Below are positions 29,427 to 38,764 of a DNA stretch of 64,000 bases, piece by piece (the stretch's first letter is position 1; every line of letters begins with the position of its first letter). This stretch comes from Thermus albus. GTDB lineage: Bacteria; Deinococcota; Deinococci; Deinococcales; Thermaceae. Where the stretch lies: assembly GCF_022760855.1 (NCBI RefSeq), contig NZ_JAKTNR010000002.1:298225-362224 (forward strand), written 5' to 3'. The notes under the pieces were generated by a model that saw only the letters and a list, made by a program, of their open reading frames with translations, searched no databases and had not been told where the DNA came from. The position numbers and the translations under genes are program-made.

Positions 29427-30810
29427 AACCCCTCGCCCTTTCCGCGGCCTGGTAGCTGGTCTCGCCCCGCGCCAGCTTCCTCCTGCCCACCAGCCCCTCC
29501 AGGATGAACTCCCCCGCGGAAAGGAGCACCTCCGCCTCCTGGCTTTCCGCCAGGACCTGGGCCGCCTCCAGGAGGCCTGGCACCTCTTCCATAGCCCTTA
29601 GGGCTTCCTCCAGGTTTCCCTCCGGAAGGGTGAGAAGGTTCCCCTCCTCAAAGTAGGCCACGATGGCCTCGGTCTTAAGGCGGTAGCGGGGAAGGACCAG
29701 GCCAAAGGCCCTTTGCACCAGGTCCCGGGCCACCTTTTCCGCTCCCTGGAGCTCCCCCTCATACTCCAGCTCCAGCTTCCCCGTGATGGCGGGAAGCCCG
29801 GCGTAGAGGTCCAGGGGCCTGGCCACAGGTCTTATGCCCTGGAGGAGGGCCCGCCTCTCGGCGCTGGCCGCTACCACCTCCAGGAGGCTTATGGGGAGGC
29901 GCTGGGAAACCCCAGCGGTCTGGTCCACCCGGCGGTCCTCCCGGGCGGCGAAGGCCACCGCCTCCACGCTAAGCCGTATCCATTCCGGTATCAGGACCCC
30001 TTCCGGCACAAAGGCCTCCTGGGCGCTTATCTTTAGGCCCTCCTCGAGGGTCCTCGGGTAGTGGGTGCGGATTTCGCTGCCAATCCGGTCCTTCAGGGGC
30101 GTGACGATCCGCCCCCGGGCGGTGTAGTCCTGGGGGTTGGCGGTGAAGACCAGCCAGACGTCCAGGGGCAGGCGGATGGGGTAGCCCCTGATCTGCACAT
30201 CTCCCTCCTCGAGGATGTTGAAGAGGGCTACCTGCACCTTGGGGGCCAGATCCGCCAGCTCGTTCACGGCGAAGATACCCCGGTTCGCCCGGGGCAGGAG
30301 GCCGAAGTGGATGCTCTCCAGGTCGGCTAGGCCCGTACCCCTTCGCGCTGCCTTGATGGGGTCCATGTCCCCGAGCAGGTCCGCCACGGTGGTGTCAGGG
30401 GTGGCCAGCTTTTCCACATAGCGCTCCTCCCGGGGGATCCAGACGATGGGGGCCTCATCCCCCGCCTCCTCCAAGAGCCTTTTCCCTTCGGGGGAGATGG
30501 GCCTTAAGGGGTTATCGCGGAGTTCCGTAGCCAAGGCGGGGATCTCTTCGTCTAACAGGTTTACCAAGGAACGCAGGATACGGCTTTTCGCCTGGCCCCG
30601 GGTGCCCAGGAGGATGAAGTTTTGCTTGGCCAAGATGGCCTGCACCAGGGCGGGAATCACGGTGTCCTCGTACCCGTGGATGCCGGGGAAAAGGGGCTCG
30701 CCTCCCTGCAGCTTTCCCCGGAGGTTTTCCCGGGCTTCCTCTTTCACCGTGCGCCTCAGCCTATCCAAGGGATAGGTGCGCCGGAGTTCACCGAGCGTCT
30801 TGGCCTTCAC
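29416..30810 (-). CDS. MoxR-type AAA+ ATPase
   Basis: A 464-residue AAA+ ATPase of the MoxR/magnesium-chelatase-like group. Walker A is an unusual GTRGQAKSR near residue 69; Walker B lies in [11 protein letters not shown] near 188, where N replaces the usual acidic residue before E; sensor region [10 protein letters not shown] is near 230. It is predicted to remodel a client complex together with the VWA protein at the end of the operon. First gene of a four- or five-gene operon that also holds MNT and HEPN. Confidence 0.85.
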   Translation of the reverse strand: MKAKTLGELRRTYPLDRLRRTVKEEARENLRGKLQGGEPLFPGIHGYEDTVIPALVQAILAKQNFILLGTRGQAKSRILRSLVNLLDEEIPALATELRDNPLRPISPEGKRLLEEAGDEAPIVWIPREERYVEKLATPDTTVADLLGDMDPIKAARRGTGLADLESIHFGLLPRANRGIFAVNELADLAPKVQVALFNILEEGDVQIRGYPIRLPLDVWLVFTANPQDYTARGRIVTPLKDRIGSEIRTHYPRTLEEGLKISAQEAFVPEGVLIPEWIRLSVEAVAFAAREDRRVDQTAGVSQRLPISLLEVVAASAERRALLQGIRPVARPLDLYAGLPAITGKLELEYEGELQGAEKVARDLVQRAFGLVLPRYRLKTEAIVAYFEEGNLLTLPEGNLEEALRAMEEVPGLLEAAQVLAESQEAEVLLSAGEFILEGLVGRRKLARGETSYQAAERARGYDN

Positions 30811-31138
30811 CCCCTTAGTTTAGGGCCGTGAAAGGAAGAGGTTTGTGGCGGGAAGTGGTAAGGGGGCACCCACGGCAGGCTGGGACGGGAGCCCCAGAAG
30901 GGGCCTTGGATAGGGAGCGCAACAGAGCGGGGGACGGACCAGGATTTGGGGACATAGCCGCGGTGCTCCAGAGGCTCGGCCGGCGGCCTTGACGAGGGGG
31001 GCACAGCTTTCCCCTCTCCTTCCGGTCATAGCCCCGGTCCCGCAGGGGGCCTAAGGGTGGGGACCTGCCTTGTGGCCCGTGCTTCTCCATAACCCCTGCC
31101 TAACGCCCTTCTCATCCCCAAGGGTTAAGGTACCTCTC
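30811..31138. other. 328-bp region between divergent operons, no recognised gene
   Basis: Upstream of both the MoxR operon (minus) and hslVU (plus). Open frames exist on both strands but carry no family features. One minus-strand frame contains LRDRGYDRKERG, faintly like a DDE transposase, but this is too short and degenerate to call. Promoters for the two operons must lie here; none is obvious. Confidence 0.45.
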
Positions 31139-31681
31139 GTGGAGATCCACGGCACCACCATTCTGGCCGTGCGCAAGGACGGGGTTACCGCCTTGGCGGG
31201 GGATGGCCAGGTTACCTTCGGCCAGACCGTGCTCAAGCGGGGAGCGGTGAAGGTGAGGCGCCTCGAGGTGGGGGAAGGCGTCCTGGTGGGTTTCGCCGGC
31301 GGGGTGGCCGATGCCTTAAGCCTTTTGGAGCGCTTTGAGGAAAAGCTCAAGGAGGCTAAGGGGAACCTCTTAAAGGGAGCGGTGGAAACCGCTAAGCTTT
31401 GGCGCACCGACAGGGTCCTGCGCCACCTCCAGGCCATGATCATCGCCGCCGACCGGGAAACCCTGGTGCTCCTTTCCGGAAGCGGGGAGGTGATCGCCCC
31501 GGAGGAGCCCCTTTTGGCGGTGGGTTCTGGGGGCCCCTATGCCCTAGCGGCCGCCAAGGCCCTCTACCGCCACTCGGGCCTTTCGGCTCGGGAGATCGCC
31601 GAGGAGGCCCTTAAGATTGCCGCTGAGGTGGATCTCTACACCTCGGGCCAGGTGACGGTGTTAACCTTGGGGGAGGCATGA
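31139..31681 (+). CDS. hslV: ATP-dependent protease subunit HslV
   Basis: N-terminal-nucleophile threonine protease that forms the proteolytic core of HslUV. The sequence from the catalytic threonines (TTILAVRKDGVTALAGDGQVTFGQ in two parts) through VGFAGGVADALSLLERFE and VGSGGPYALAAAKAL is canonical. The frame opens at 31070, but the GTG at 31139 gives VEIHGTTI, five residues before the first Thr, as in Bacillus CodW, so it is preferred (180 residues). Stop overlaps hslU by four bases. Confidence 0.93.
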   Translation: MEIHGTTILAVRKDGVTALAGDGQVTFGQTVLKRGAVKVRRLEVGEGVLVGFAGGVADALSLLERFEEKLKEAKGNLLKGAVETAKLWRTDRVLRHLQAMIIAADRETLVLLSGSGEVIAPEEPLLAVGSGGPYALAAAKALYRHSGLSAREIAEEALKIAAEVDLYTSGQVTVLTLGEA

Positions 31682-32928
31682 ACCTGACGCCTGCAGAGAT
31701 TGTCCGTGAGCTTTCCAAACACATCGTGGGCCAGGAGGCGGCCAAGCGAGCGGTGGCCGTGGCCCTAAGGAACCGCTACCGCCGGAAGAAGCTTCCTCCC
31801 GAGGTGGCCCGGGAGGTGACCCCCAAGAACATCCTCATGATCGGGCCCACGGGGGTGGGCAAGACGGAGATCGCCCGGCGCCTGGCCCGCCTGGCCGGGG
31901 CCCCTTTCGTGAAGGTGGAGGCCACCAAGTTCACCGAGGTGGGGTATGTGGGCCGGGACGTGGACGCTATTGTGCGGGACCTGGCGGAGGCCAGCTACGG
32001 GCTGGTCCTCGAGGAGATGAAGAAAAAAGTGGAGGAAAAGGCCTTGGCTTTCGCCGAGGAGGAGCTCGCCACCCTGCTTCGCGCCTCCCTTGCCGAGGTG
32101 CGCTCGGGACGGCTGGATAGCCTCTCCGTGGAGGTGCAGGTGGAGGAGGAGATGGGCCTGCCCTTCATGGGGGTTTTGGGTGGGGAGGGTTTTGGGGGCA
32201 TGGGAGAGATGCTGAAAGGCCTTCTCCCTAAGCGCCCGGTGCGCAAGCGCATGACGGTGAAGGAGGCGAGGGAGGTACTCAAGAACCAGCACGCCGAGCG
32301 CCTGATTGACAAAGAGGAACTCAAGGAGGAGGCGAGAAGGCGGGCCCAGGAGGACGGCATCGTCTTCATTGACGAGATAGACAAGGTGGCCCGTCGGGAA
32401 GGGACGGTGGGGCCGGATGTGTCCGGGGAGGGCGTGCAGCGGGACCTTTTGCCCATCGTGGAGGGTACGGTGGTCTCCACCCGCATCGGGCCGGTATCCA
32501 CGGAGCACGTGCTCTTCATCGCTGCCGGGGCCTTCCATGTGGCCAAGCCCTCGGACCTAATCCCCGAGCTTCAGGGCCGCTTCCCCATCCGGGTGGAGCT
32601 TTCCCCCTTGGGCCCCGAGGAGTTCTACCGGATCCTAAAGGAGCCGGAAAACTCCCTGATCCGCCAGTACACGGAGCTTTTAAGGGCGGACGGTACGGAG
32701 CTCCACTTCCACGAGGAGGCCCTAAGGGCCATTGCCGAAGCGGCCTACCGGGCCAACCAGGAGCTGGAGGACATCGGGGCCAGGAGGCTGGCCACCGTCT
32801 TGGAGCGGGTGTTGGAGGAGGTAAGCTTCCAGACGGACCTGGGCCGGGTGGAGATCACCCGGGCCTATGTGGAGCAGAGGCTGGAGGCGGTCTTCGCCTC
32901 GCCGGACCTGACGCGGTACGTGCTATAG
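31678..32928 (+). CDS. hslU: ATP-dependent protease ATPase subunit HslU
   Basis: AAA+ unfoldase partner of HslV. Walker A is GPTGVGKTEIARRLARLA near residue 55, the pore loop region GYVGRDVDAIVRDL near 88, Walker B VFIDEIDKVARR near 225, and the arginine/sensor segment EDIGARRLATVLERVLEE near 365. The intermediate (I) domain lies between about 110 and 205. Length (416) is slightly short of the E. coli enzyme because of a compact I domain. Confidence 0.97.
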   Translation: MNLTPAEIVRELSKHIVGQEAAKRAVAVALRNRYRRKKLPPEVAREVTPKNILMIGPTGVGKTEIARRLARLAGAPFVKVEATKFTEVGYVGRDVDAIVRDLAEASYGLVLEEMKKKVEEKALAFAEEELATLLRASLAEVRSGRLDSLSVEVQVEEEMGLPFMGVLGGEGFGGMGEMLKGLLPKRPVRKRMTVKEAREVLKNQHAERLIDKEELKEEARRRAQEDGIVFIDEIDKVARREGTVGPDVSGEGVQRDLLPIVEGTVVSTRIGPVSTEHVLFIAAGAFHVAKPSDLIPELQGRFPIRVELSPLGPEEFYRILKEPENSLIRQYTELLRADGTELHFHEEALRAIAEAAYRANQELEDIGARRLATVLERVLEEVSFQTDLGRVEITRAYVEQRLEAVFASPDLTRYVL

Positions 32929-32937
32929 GAGGGAAGG

Positions 32938-34005
32938 ATGCGCTGGTTTCTTTTGGCCTTAAGTTTGTTGGCGGTACCCAGCCTGGCCCAGACCCCACCC
33001 CCGGCGGCCAACCAGGTGGAGAAGCAGGATGCCTTCCGCCTCGGGGTGCAGCTGTACGCCCTGGGTCGGTATGAGGCCGCCTTAGAGCTCTTTGAGCGCG
33101 CCTTAAAGGAAAGACCCCAGGACCCGGATGTGGTCTACTGGCTAGCCCGGGCCCAACTGAAGGTGGGGCTCCTTAACCCCGCTTTGGAGAACGCCAAGGG
33201 CCTGGTGGCCCGGAATCCCCGGTACATTGGGGGGTACATGGTGCTTTCCGAGGCCTACGTGGCCCTCTATCGGGCTTCGGAGGACCGGGAAAAGGGAAAG
33301 GCTTATCTGGAGCAGGCCCTTACCGTGCTTCGCGATGCCGAACGGGTGAACCCCCGCTACGCCCCCCTCTTTGCCCAGCGGGGCTTGGTCTACGCCTTCT
33401 TGGGCCAGGCGGACAAGGCGGAGGAGGCCTTTAAGAAGTCCCTCAGCTTGCAGGATTCGGCGGAGGTGAGGGCGGCTTTGGCCGAGCTCTATCTGGCGGC
33501 GGGCCGCTTGGACGAGGCCCTGGAGCAGTACGCCAAGGCGGTGGGGCTTTCCCCCAAGGAAGGGGGTCTTCGGGTGCGGTATGCCTCGGCTCTCTTGTTG
33601 AAGGGCCGGGCGGAGGAGGCGGCCAAGGTCTTGGAGGAGGGGCACCGGATCAAGCCCCTGGATGCGGAGGGTTGGTACACCCTGGGTCAGGCTTACCTGA
33701 CCTTGGGCCGTTACAAGGAGGCGGGGGTGGCCCTGGAGAATGCGGTGGCCTTGGCCCCCTTGCGCTTCCCTGCGGCCTATTACTACCTGGGCCAGGTCTA
33801 CATGGCCTTGGGGGATGCCCAGAAGGCCAAAAGCCGGCTCACGGTGGCGGTCCGCCTCGAGCCCAAGCGGGCCGAGTACCGTTACCTGCTCTGCCTGGCT
33901 AACGAGAAAGCGGGGGATAAGGATGGGGCCCGCTACCAGTGCCAGGAGGCCCTCAAGCTGAAGCCCGGTTACAAGGAAGCCGAAGAGGTGCTCAGGCGGT
34001 TGTAA
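32938..34005 (+). CDS. Exported TPR-repeat protein
   Basis: A 355-residue protein with a signal peptide (MRWFLLALSLLAVPSLAQ) and about eight tetratricopeptide repeats (for example GVQLYALGRYEAALELFERAL, ALAELYLAAGRLDEALEQYAKA, TLGQAYLTLGRYKEAGVALE). It is probably a periplasmic or outer-membrane-linked scaffold for protein interactions. Client unknown. It follows hslU by nine bases with AGGAGGGAAGG before the ATG, so it may be in the same operon. It is followed by a clear hairpin. Confidence 0.85.
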   Translation: MRWFLLALSLLAVPSLAQTPPPAANQVEKQDAFRLGVQLYALGRYEAALELFERALKERPQDPDVVYWLARAQLKVGLLNPALENAKGLVARNPRYIGGYMVLSEAYVALYRASEDREKGKAYLEQALTVLRDAERVNPRYAPLFAQRGLVYAFLGQADKAEEAFKKSLSLQDSAEVRAALAELYLAAGRLDEALEQYAKAVGLSPKEGGLRVRYASALLLKGRAEEAAKVLEEGHRIKPLDAEGWYTLGQAYLTLGRYKEAGVALENAVALAPLRFPAAYYYLGQVYMALGDAQKAKSRLTVAVRLEPKRAEYRYLLCLANEKAGDKDGARYQCQEALKLKPGYKEAEEVLRRL

Positions 34006-34027
34006 CACGGCCCTGTATTTCCCAAGG

Positions 34028-34055
34028 CCCCCTAGGGTGAACCCTAGGGGGGTTT
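34028..34055 (+). terminator. Intrinsic terminator after the TPR gene
   Basis: A perfect 10-bp stem (CCCCCTAGGG with CCCTAGGGGG, loop TGAA) followed by G and TTT, 23 bp after the stop codon. Confidence 0.7.
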
Positions 34056-34169
34056 AGTGAAGGTTTTCGCAAATAAGCGGGTGGGGCCCGATGCCCGGGG
34101 ACGTTTGCCCCTAGGCGTGTGGGAGGGGTATGGCTAAGCTCGGGAAGTGGGATAAGGAGGTGAAAGTTC

Positions 34170-37148
34170 ATGCTAACCCGCCGGAAGTTTATCGGTTTAG
34201 CAGGGGCGGTCACGGGGGGTGCCCTGGCGCTGGAACGGGGCTTGGCCCGCGGGGCTAAGCCCACCTTACGCAAGCCCATCGGGGAAAAACCCCTCATCTG
34301 CCCCTACTGTGCCACCGGGTGCGGCATGATCGCCGCGGTCCAAGGAGGGCGCCTGGTCAACCTGGAAGGCGACCCCGATCACCCCATCAACCAGGGGGCC
34401 CTCTGCTCCAAGGGGCAGGCGGCCCGGGGTTTCGTGGAAAGCCCTTACCGGGTCACCAGGGTCCTCTACCGGGCACCGGGGTCGGACCGTTGGGAGGAAA
34501 AGGATTGGGGCTGGGCCCTGGACCGGATCGCCCGCCTGATCAAGGACACCCGGGACCAGGGCTGGATAGAGGTGGACGATCAAGGCCAGGTGGTGCGGCG
34601 TACCGAGGCCATCGCCACCTTGGGAACCAGCGTAGGTTCCAACGAGGAGGCCTACGCCATGAGCAAGCTGTTCCGGGCCTTGGGGATCGTTTACATTGAG
34701 CACCAGGCCCGGATCTGCCACTCCTCCACGGTGCCCGCCCTGGGGGTAAGCTTTGGCCGCGGGGCCATGACCAACCATTCCATTGACTTCAAGAATGCCG
34801 ACGTGATCCTGGTCCAAGGGGGCAACCCCGCGGAGCAGCACCCCCTCACCTTCCGCTGGATCCTCGAGGCCAAGGAACGGGGGGCCAAGCTCATCGTGGT
34901 AGATCCCCGCTTCAACCGCACCGCTGCCAAGGCGGACCTCTTCGCCCAGATCCGCCCGGGCACGGATATCGCCTTCATGGGCGGAATGATTCGCTATATT
35001 CTGGAAAACAAGCGCTACGACGAGTTTTACGTCAAGCACTACACCAATGCCTCCTTCCTGGTAGACCCCGGGTTCAAGACGGCCACGGAGCTGGACGGCC
35101 TCTTTTCTGGATATGACCCGGAAAAGCGCGCTTACGACACCAAGACTTGGGCTTACCAGGTGGATGAAAACGGCCAAGTCAAGACCGACCCCACCTTGCA
35201 GGATCCCCACTGCGTTTTCCAACTTCTTCGGAAACAGTACGAGCGCTATACCCCCGAGGTGGTGTCCAAAATCACCGGCATCCCCGTGGAAAAGCTTTTG
35301 GCCATTTACGACCTCTACTCCTCCACGGGCCGGCCTGACCGGGCGGGCACCATCACCTACGCCATGGGGGCCACCCAGCACACCTACGGCACCCAGCACA
35401 TCCGCACTTACGCCATAGTCCAGCTCCTCTTGGGAAATATCGGCCTTCCCGGAGGTGGCGTCAACGCGCTCCGCGGCCACTCCAACGTACAGGGGAGTAC
35501 GGACTTCGCCCTTCTTTACCACGATCTGCCTGGGTACCTGGGCCTGCCCACCGGGGATAAGCCCACCTTGGAGGAATGGATAGCTTCCAGGGTACCCAAG
35601 GCCAACTATGCCCCTTCCGCCAACTGGTGGCAAAACTACCCCAAGTATTTCGTTAGCCTCCTCAAGGCGTGGTGGCCCAAGGTGGACCCCAAGGAAGCCT
35701 ACGGCTACCTGCCCAAGCTTTCTCCCCACAAGGACGGCATCCCCGACAAAAGCGCCGATTACTCCCACTACGCCATCTTCCACGCCATGCTGGCGGGACG
35801 GATCCAAGGGCTCATCGCCATAGGGCAGAATCCAGCCAACTCCGCTGCCAACGCTAACCTGGCCCGCAAGGCCTTGGACAACCTCAAGTGGCTGGTGGTG
35901 GTAGACCCCATGGAGACCGAAACCGCGGCCCACTGGAAACGGCCCGGTGTCCGTCCCCAAGACATCCAGACGGAGGTGTTCCTCCTGCCCTCGGCGGTGT
36001 GGGCCGAGAAGTCGGGAAGCATCACCAACACCGGGCGGTGGGCCCAGTGGTACGAAAAGGCTGTGGATCCCCCCGGGGAGGCTAAGGATGAGCTTTGGAT
36101 CCTGACGGAGCTGGTCCAACGCCTGAAGAAGCTCTATGCCGAGGAGGGCGGGCCCAACAAGGAGGCCATTCTCAACCTCTCCTGGTGGGAACATTCCGAA
36201 AAGATGAGCGAGGAGGTGGCTAAGGAGTACAACGGCTACGACCTCACCACGGGGAAACTGATGGCCAAGTTTGCCGACCTTCGGGACGACGGCACCACCG
36301 CTTGCGGAAACTGGCTTTACTGTGGGGCCTTCACGGAGGAGGGGAACAAGATGGCCCGTCGGGATCCCCGGGACACCCACCCTCTGGGACTGGGCCTCTT
36401 CCAGAACTGGGCCTACGCCTGGCCGGCCAACCGGCGGATTCTCTACAACCGGGCTTCCACGGACCTAAAGGGCCAACCTCGCAACCCCGCCAAGTGGTTG
36501 GTGCGCTGGAACCCCAAGGAGGAGAAGTGGGAGGGGGATGTGCCCGATGGTGCGGCACCCCCGGACAAGGCTCTCCCCTTCATCATGTTGCCCGAAGGGG
36601 TGGGCAGGCTCTTTGCCGCCCAGCTCAAGGATGGCCCCTTCCCCGAGCACTATGAGCCATGGGAGAGCGCCTTGGCCAACCTGATCTCCGGCCAGGATAA
36701 AAACCCGGTGTGCAAGGTCTGGGTGGGGGATCTGGACGTATACGGCACCCCGGAGGAGTACCCCATCGTGGCCACCACCTACCGCCTCACCGAGCACTGG
36801 CACACGGGGATGATGAGCCGGAACGTGCCCTGGCTTTTGGAGCTACAGCCCGACCCCTTTGTGGAGATGGACGTGGAGCTAGCTAAGAGCCTGGGGATCA
36901 AAAATGGGGATTGGGTGCGCATCAAAAGCGCCCGCGGGGAGATGAAGGCGGTAGCCCTGGTCACGCCCAGGGTCCAGCCGGTTAAGGTAGGAGAGAAGAC
37001 CCTACACCAGGTGGGCATCGTCATTCACTGGGGCTACCAAGGGGGCAATCCCGGGGACTCCGCCAACCAGCTCACACCCCAGGCCCTGGACCCCAATACC
37101 TTCATCCAGGAGACCAAGGCCTTCCTGGTGAGGATTGAGAAGATCTAG
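34170..37148 (+). CDS. Formate dehydrogenase alpha subunit, Cys-type, Tat-exported
   Basis: A 992-residue molybdopterin oxidoreductase of the FdnG type. A Tat signal (TRRKFIGLAGAVTGGALAL) directs the folded enzyme to the periplasmic side. The [4Fe-4S] motif is CPYCATGCGM...CSKGQA (from residue 46). The Mo/W ligand region HQARICHSSTV has Cys near residue 182 where E. coli FdnG has selenocysteine. The C-terminal MGD-binding domain contains EHWHTGMMSRN. It oxidises formate and passes electrons to the beta and NrfD-type subunits downstream. Start: AAGGAGGTGA eight bases before ATG. Substrate assignment rests on fdhE/fdhD neighbours as well as sequence. Confidence 0.9.
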   Translation: MLTRRKFIGLAGAVTGGALALERGLARGAKPTLRKPIGEKPLICPYCATGCGMIAAVQGGRLVNLEGDPDHPINQGALCSKGQAARGFVESPYRVTRVLYRAPGSDRWEEKDWGWALDRIARLIKDTRDQGWIEVDDQGQVVRRTEAIATLGTSVGSNEEAYAMSKLFRALGIVYIEHQARICHSSTVPALGVSFGRGAMTNHSIDFKNADVILVQGGNPAEQHPLTFRWILEAKERGAKLIVVDPRFNRTAAKADLFAQIRPGTDIAFMGGMIRYILENKRYDEFYVKHYTNASFLVDPGFKTATELDGLFSGYDPEKRAYDTKTWAYQVDENGQVKTDPTLQDPHCVFQLLRKQYERYTPEVVSKITGIPVEKLLAIYDLYSSTGRPDRAGTITYAMGATQHTYGTQHIRTYAIVQLLLGNIGLPGGGVNALRGHSNVQGSTDFALLYHDLPGYLGLPTGDKPTLEEWIASRVPKANYAPSANWWQNYPKYFVSLLKAWWPKVDPKEAYGYLPKLSPHKDGIPDKSADYSHYAIFHAMLAGRIQGLIAIGQNPANSAANANLARKALDNLKWLVVVDPMETETAAHWKRPGVRPQDIQTEVFLLPSAVWAEKSGSITNTGRWAQWYEKAVDPPGEAKDELWILTELVQRLKKLYAEEGGPNKEAILNLSWWEHSEKMSEEVAKEYNGYDLTTGKLMAKFADLRDDGTTACGNWLYCGAFTEEGNKMARRDPRDTHPLGLGLFQNWAYAWPANRRILYNRASTDLKGQPRNPAKWLVRWNPKEEKWEGDVPDGAAPPDKALPFIMLPEGVGRLFAAQLKDGPFPEHYEPWESALANLISGQDKNPVCKVWVGDLDVYGTPEEYPIVATTYRLTEHWHTGMMSRNVPWLLELQPDPFVEMDVELAKSLGIKNGDWVRIKSARGEMKAVALVTPRVQPVKVGEKTLHQVGIVIHWGYQGGNPGDSANQLTPQALDPNTFIQETKAFLVRIEKI

Positions 37149-37158
37149 GAGGTGGGGG

Positions 37159-37935
37159 ATGCCGAACCCAAAGGACTTCGCCATACTGTTTGACGCAAGC
37201 CGCTGCATCGGCTGCAAGGCGTGCCAGGTGGCCTGCAAGCAGTGGAACGACCTCGAGGCGGAGAACACCAAGAACAGGGGCAGTTATGCCAATCCACCTA
37301 GGCTCACGTCCCACACCTGGATTTCCATGCGCTACTACGAGGGCTTGAAGCCGGATGGGGACCCGTACTTTGACTTCATCCGCGGATCTTGCATGCACTG
37401 CACCCATGCCCCATGCGTGACCGCCTGTCCCACAGGGGCCATGGCCCACCGGGAGGGCGGGGTGGTTACGGTGGACGAGAAAACTTGTATTGGTTGCCGT
37501 TCTTGTGTCCAGGCCTGCCCCTATGGGGCGGTTCACTTTGACGAGGCCCGGGGGGTGGTACAAAAGTGCACCATGTGCTACGATCGCATCTCCCATGGGG
37601 ACCAACCGGCTTGTGTCAAGGCCTGCCCCACCGACGCCCTGACCTTTGGCACCTACCAGGAGATCCGGGCCATGGCGGAGGAAAGGGTGCGGGTGCTGAA
37701 GGAGCGGGGCCACACCCGGGCCAACATCTACGGTCTACGGGAGCTTGGGGGTACCCATGTGCTTTATGTGCTCACGGAGCACCCCAGCCAGTACGACCTG
37801 CCCAAGGCGGTTCGGGAAGCGGAAAAGCGCGCGGCTACGGGTTGGCTTTCCGCGGGTATCGCCGCTGCCGCCCTTGGGGCTGGGCTGAAGTTCATCGTGG
37901 AGCGGCGTGAGGCCCTCAAAGGAGGTAACCAATGA
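37159..37935 (+). CDS. Formate dehydrogenase iron-sulfur (beta) subunit
   Basis: A 258-residue ferredoxin-like subunit with four Cys clusters: CIGCKACQVACK (residue 15), CMHCTHAPCVTACP (near 82), CIGCRSCVQACP (near 114) and CTMCYDR...ACVKACP (near 137), binding four [4Fe-4S] clusters in a chain. A C-terminal hydrophobic helix (about residues 230-247) anchors it to the membrane, as in FdnH/HybA proteins. The ATG at 37159 has AGGAGGTGGGGG directly upstream and replaces the longer open frame. Four-base overlap with the next gene. Confidence 0.93.
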   Translation: MPNPKDFAILFDASRCIGCKACQVACKQWNDLEAENTKNRGSYANPPRLTSHTWISMRYYEGLKPDGDPYFDFIRGSCMHCTHAPCVTACPTGAMAHREGGVVTVDEKTCIGCRSCVQACPYGAVHFDEARGVVQKCTMCYDRISHGDQPACVKACPTDALTFGTYQEIRAMAEERVRVLKERGHTRANIYGLRELGGTHVLYVLTEHPSQYDLPKAVREAEKRAATGWLSAGIAAAALGAGLKFIVERREALKGGNQ

Positions 37936-38708
37936 TCACCGCGAACTTTCCCAACCCTATTGGCGAGGAGCATTGGGGTATCTGGATCGCCCTCTACTTC
38001 TTCCTGGCAGGGACCACGGGGGGGGCTTACCTCCTCAGCGTGCTCTTCTACCCTGAAAACCAAAAACTCATCCGCCGCAGCGCCCTGTGGGCCTTTCTAG
38101 GAGTGGTGGTGGGCTCGGCCTTGCTGGTCCTGGACCTGGGGCAGCCCTTGCGCTTCCTCAACCTGTTCCTCGGAGGCTTCTATCCCGCCTCGGTGATGTG
38201 GTTGGGTAGCTGGTTCCTCCTGCTCTCTGGGGCGGGGCTCCTTTGGGTGTATGCGCAACCCACCTCGAGGAAGGCCCAGGGGATCGTGGCCGTGCTGGTG
38301 GCCCTGGTGGTGGGGTATACCGCGGTGCTCCTGATGCAGACCGCCAAGCCTTTCTGGAACGCATCCCCTTTGCTTCCCTGGCTCTTTTTGGCCTCGGCGG
38401 CCACCGCAGGTGGGGCCTTGCTCCAGCTTTGGCAGCACCATGAAAAGCTTAGCCGCCTGGTGGTGGCCTCCGCCTTGGTGGAAGGGGTGGTTTTGTTCCT
38501 CCACCTGGTCTGGACCTATCCGGTGGCCGCGGGGGCGGTCCTGGCCCTTCTGGCAGGCCCCCTAGCCTGGGCTTTTTGGGGCTTTGTGGTGGTGGGATGG
38601 GGCCTCCCCCTCTTCCTGGAGAGGCAAAACGTTACCCTGGCGGCCTTGCTCACCCTAGTGGGAGCCTTCCTGCTCCGCTACTTCGTGGTGATGGCAGGGC
38701 AAGTGTAA
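37932..38708 (+). CDS. NrfD/PsrC-type membrane subunit of formate dehydrogenase
   Basis: A 258-residue protein with about eight transmembrane helices, of the NrfD/PsrC type (WGIWIALYFFLAGTTGGAYLLS start). It lacks the haem b of FdnI and is expected to transfer electrons to menaquinone. The combination of an FdnG-like alpha with an NrfD-type gamma subunit differs from the E. coli layout. Confidence 0.87.
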   Translation: MITANFPNPIGEEHWGIWIALYFFLAGTTGGAYLLSVLFYPENQKLIRRSALWAFLGVVVGSALLVLDLGQPLRFLNLFLGGFYPASVMWLGSWFLLLSGAGLLWVYAQPTSRKAQGIVAVLVALVVGYTAVLLMQTAKPFWNASPLLPWLFLASAATAGGALLQLWQHHEKLSRLVVASALVEGVVLFLHLVWTYPVAAGAVLALLAGPLAWAFWGFVVVGWGLPLFLERQNVTLAALLTLVGAFLLRYFVVMAGQV

Positions 38709-38715
38709 GGAGAAT

Positions 38716-38739
38716 CCCCCGCCCCTTAAGGGGCGGGGG
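38716..38739 (+). terminator. Perfect 24-bp GC palindrome inside the fdh cluster
   Basis: CCCCCGCCCC-TTAA-GGGGCGGGGG, seven bases after the NrfD gene stop, followed by TAACCTTTATCC. It is too T-poor for a strong terminator, and fdhE starts 25 bp later. It probably acts as an attenuator or 3' mRNA stabiliser that keeps maturation factors below structural subunits. Confidence 0.5.
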
Positions 38740-38764
38740 TAACCTTTATCCCAAGGGGGTAGGT

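Noticed and set aside
30815..31090. Transposase fragment (LRDRGYDRKERG)
   Set aside because: Only about twelve residues look like a DDE motif and the rest has no match that I can see.
34710..34720. Selenocysteine codon in formate dehydrogenase
   Set aside because: The position is TGC (Cys), not TGA, and no SECIS-like hairpin was needed or seen.
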